Shown here one piece after another: positions 10,274 to 10,514 of a stretch of 10,514 bases of DNA (within the stretch, counting starts at the first letter, position 1; each line of letters begins with the position of its first letter). This DNA is from JAHFIW01 sp035495855 (GTDB lineage: Bacteria; Patescibacteriota; Patescibacteriia; SG8-24). The stretch lies in contig DATJFD010000027.1 of NCBI GenBank assembly GCA_035495855.1, forward strand, positions 1-10,514, read 5' to 3'. Both the position numbers and the translations under genes were made by a program. The notes beneath the pieces were generated by a model that did not search any database, was not told where the DNA came from, and saw only the letters and a list, made by a program, of their open reading frames with translations.

Positions 10274-10514
10274 TCAGGCCCGCAGCCGGACCAATTCCTT
10301 CTTGCGGAAGCAGCGGGCGAGGTGGTCGTCGACGAGTCCCGCGCCCTGCATGTAGGCGTAACAGACGGTCGGGCCGACGAACGCGAACCCGCGCGCCTTC
10401 ATGTCGCGGCTCAACGCCTCGGCCTCTTTGGAGACGCTGGCGATGTTGCTGAGGGATGCGGGCTTGTTGACGACGGTCTTCCCGCGCACGAACCGCCAGA
10501 CGTAGGCGTCGAAG
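10274..10514 (-). CDS. tag: DNA-3-methyladenine glycosylase I, C-terminal part (cut by right edge)
   Basis: 79 complete codons of the C-terminus are visible; the start lies beyond the window. Tag removes 3-methyladenine (and 3-methylguanine) from alkylated DNA as the first step of base excision repair. Signatures: 'FDAYVWRFVRGK' (the family FLWSFV-GK segment), 'ASVSKEAEALSRDMKARGFAFVGPTVCYAYMQGAGLVDDH', and 'HLARC', where the His and Cys correspond to the two C-terminal ligands of the Tag zinc snap. The usual VNDH is VDDH here. After the Cys comes FRKKELVRLRA, a short basic end. An internal GTG at 10489 could be mistaken for a start, but the frame is open and similar to the family to the window edge. 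Confidence 0.95.
   Translation of the reverse strand, partial: FDAYVWRFVRGKTVVNKPASLSNIASVSKEAEALSRDMKARGFAFVGPTVCYAYMQGAGLVDDHLARCFRKKELVRLRA

Overview
The window is GC-rich chromosomal DNA from a bacterium, probably a member of the candidate phyla radiation (Patescibacteria). That placement is an inference. It rests on a protein joining a Gmad2-like domain to an eight-cysteine domain, a secreted DUF5667-like protein with Ig-like domains, lipoprotein cysteine repeats of the CPDGSxVGRxPPxCxFAxCP type, several near-leaderless gene starts, and dense intergenic palindromes. I found no rRNA, tRNA, CRISPR array, transposase or phage gene. Twelve of the fourteen genes lie on the minus strand. The exceptions are a 77-residue helical protein and the ribosome-assembly GTPase EngB.

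Layout, left to right. At 1-480 is the N-terminal part of a secreted protein that runs off the left edge, with its own promoter. At 710-1447 a VOC-fold protein and a three-helix membrane protein form a small operon ending in a terminator. At 1511-1690 is the first palindrome cluster. At 1725-2854 is arfB (rescue of stalled ribosomes), preceded by a Gmad2-like/eight-cysteine surface protein. At 2915-5873 are two large envelope proteins, one secreted and multidomain, one with three membrane segments and a PsbP/DUF1795-like C-terminus. They are read from a promoter that diverges from the one for the 77-residue protein (5973-6206). A second palindrome cluster fills the convergent gap at 6238-6339.

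The most notable locus is 6373-6902. A gene for an unrecognised 126-residue zinc-ribbon protein is preceded, on the minus strand, by a near-complete SAM-I (S-box) riboswitch and an attenuator whose terminator ends directly at the start codon. Paired elements of the aptamer can be read off base by base, including the kink-turn, a four-pair pseudoknot and the GGTGCCAATTCC segment. A seven-base antiterminator pairing is mutually exclusive with both P1 and the terminator. The gene stands alone between its leader and its own terminator. It is bracketed by two identical 116-bp direct repeats.

To the right are the third palindrome cluster, a glutamate dehydrogenase (minus) diverging from engB (plus), a fourth cluster, a 90-residue Cys/His-rich tail-anchored protein, a fifth cluster, a small cysteine-repeat lipoprotein, and the C-terminal part of 3-methyladenine-DNA glycosylase I (tag), cut by the right edge.

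The five palindrome clusters contain about 20 units of roughly 27 bp with the frame GTCA-stem-loop-stem-TCCA. In every cluster reverse units come first and forward units follow, so GTCA ends face inward across a 10-13 bp AT-rich spacer. Stem sequences vary with compensating changes. Two longer forms (83 and 88 bp) share the same ends, suggesting a family of small non-autonomous elements.
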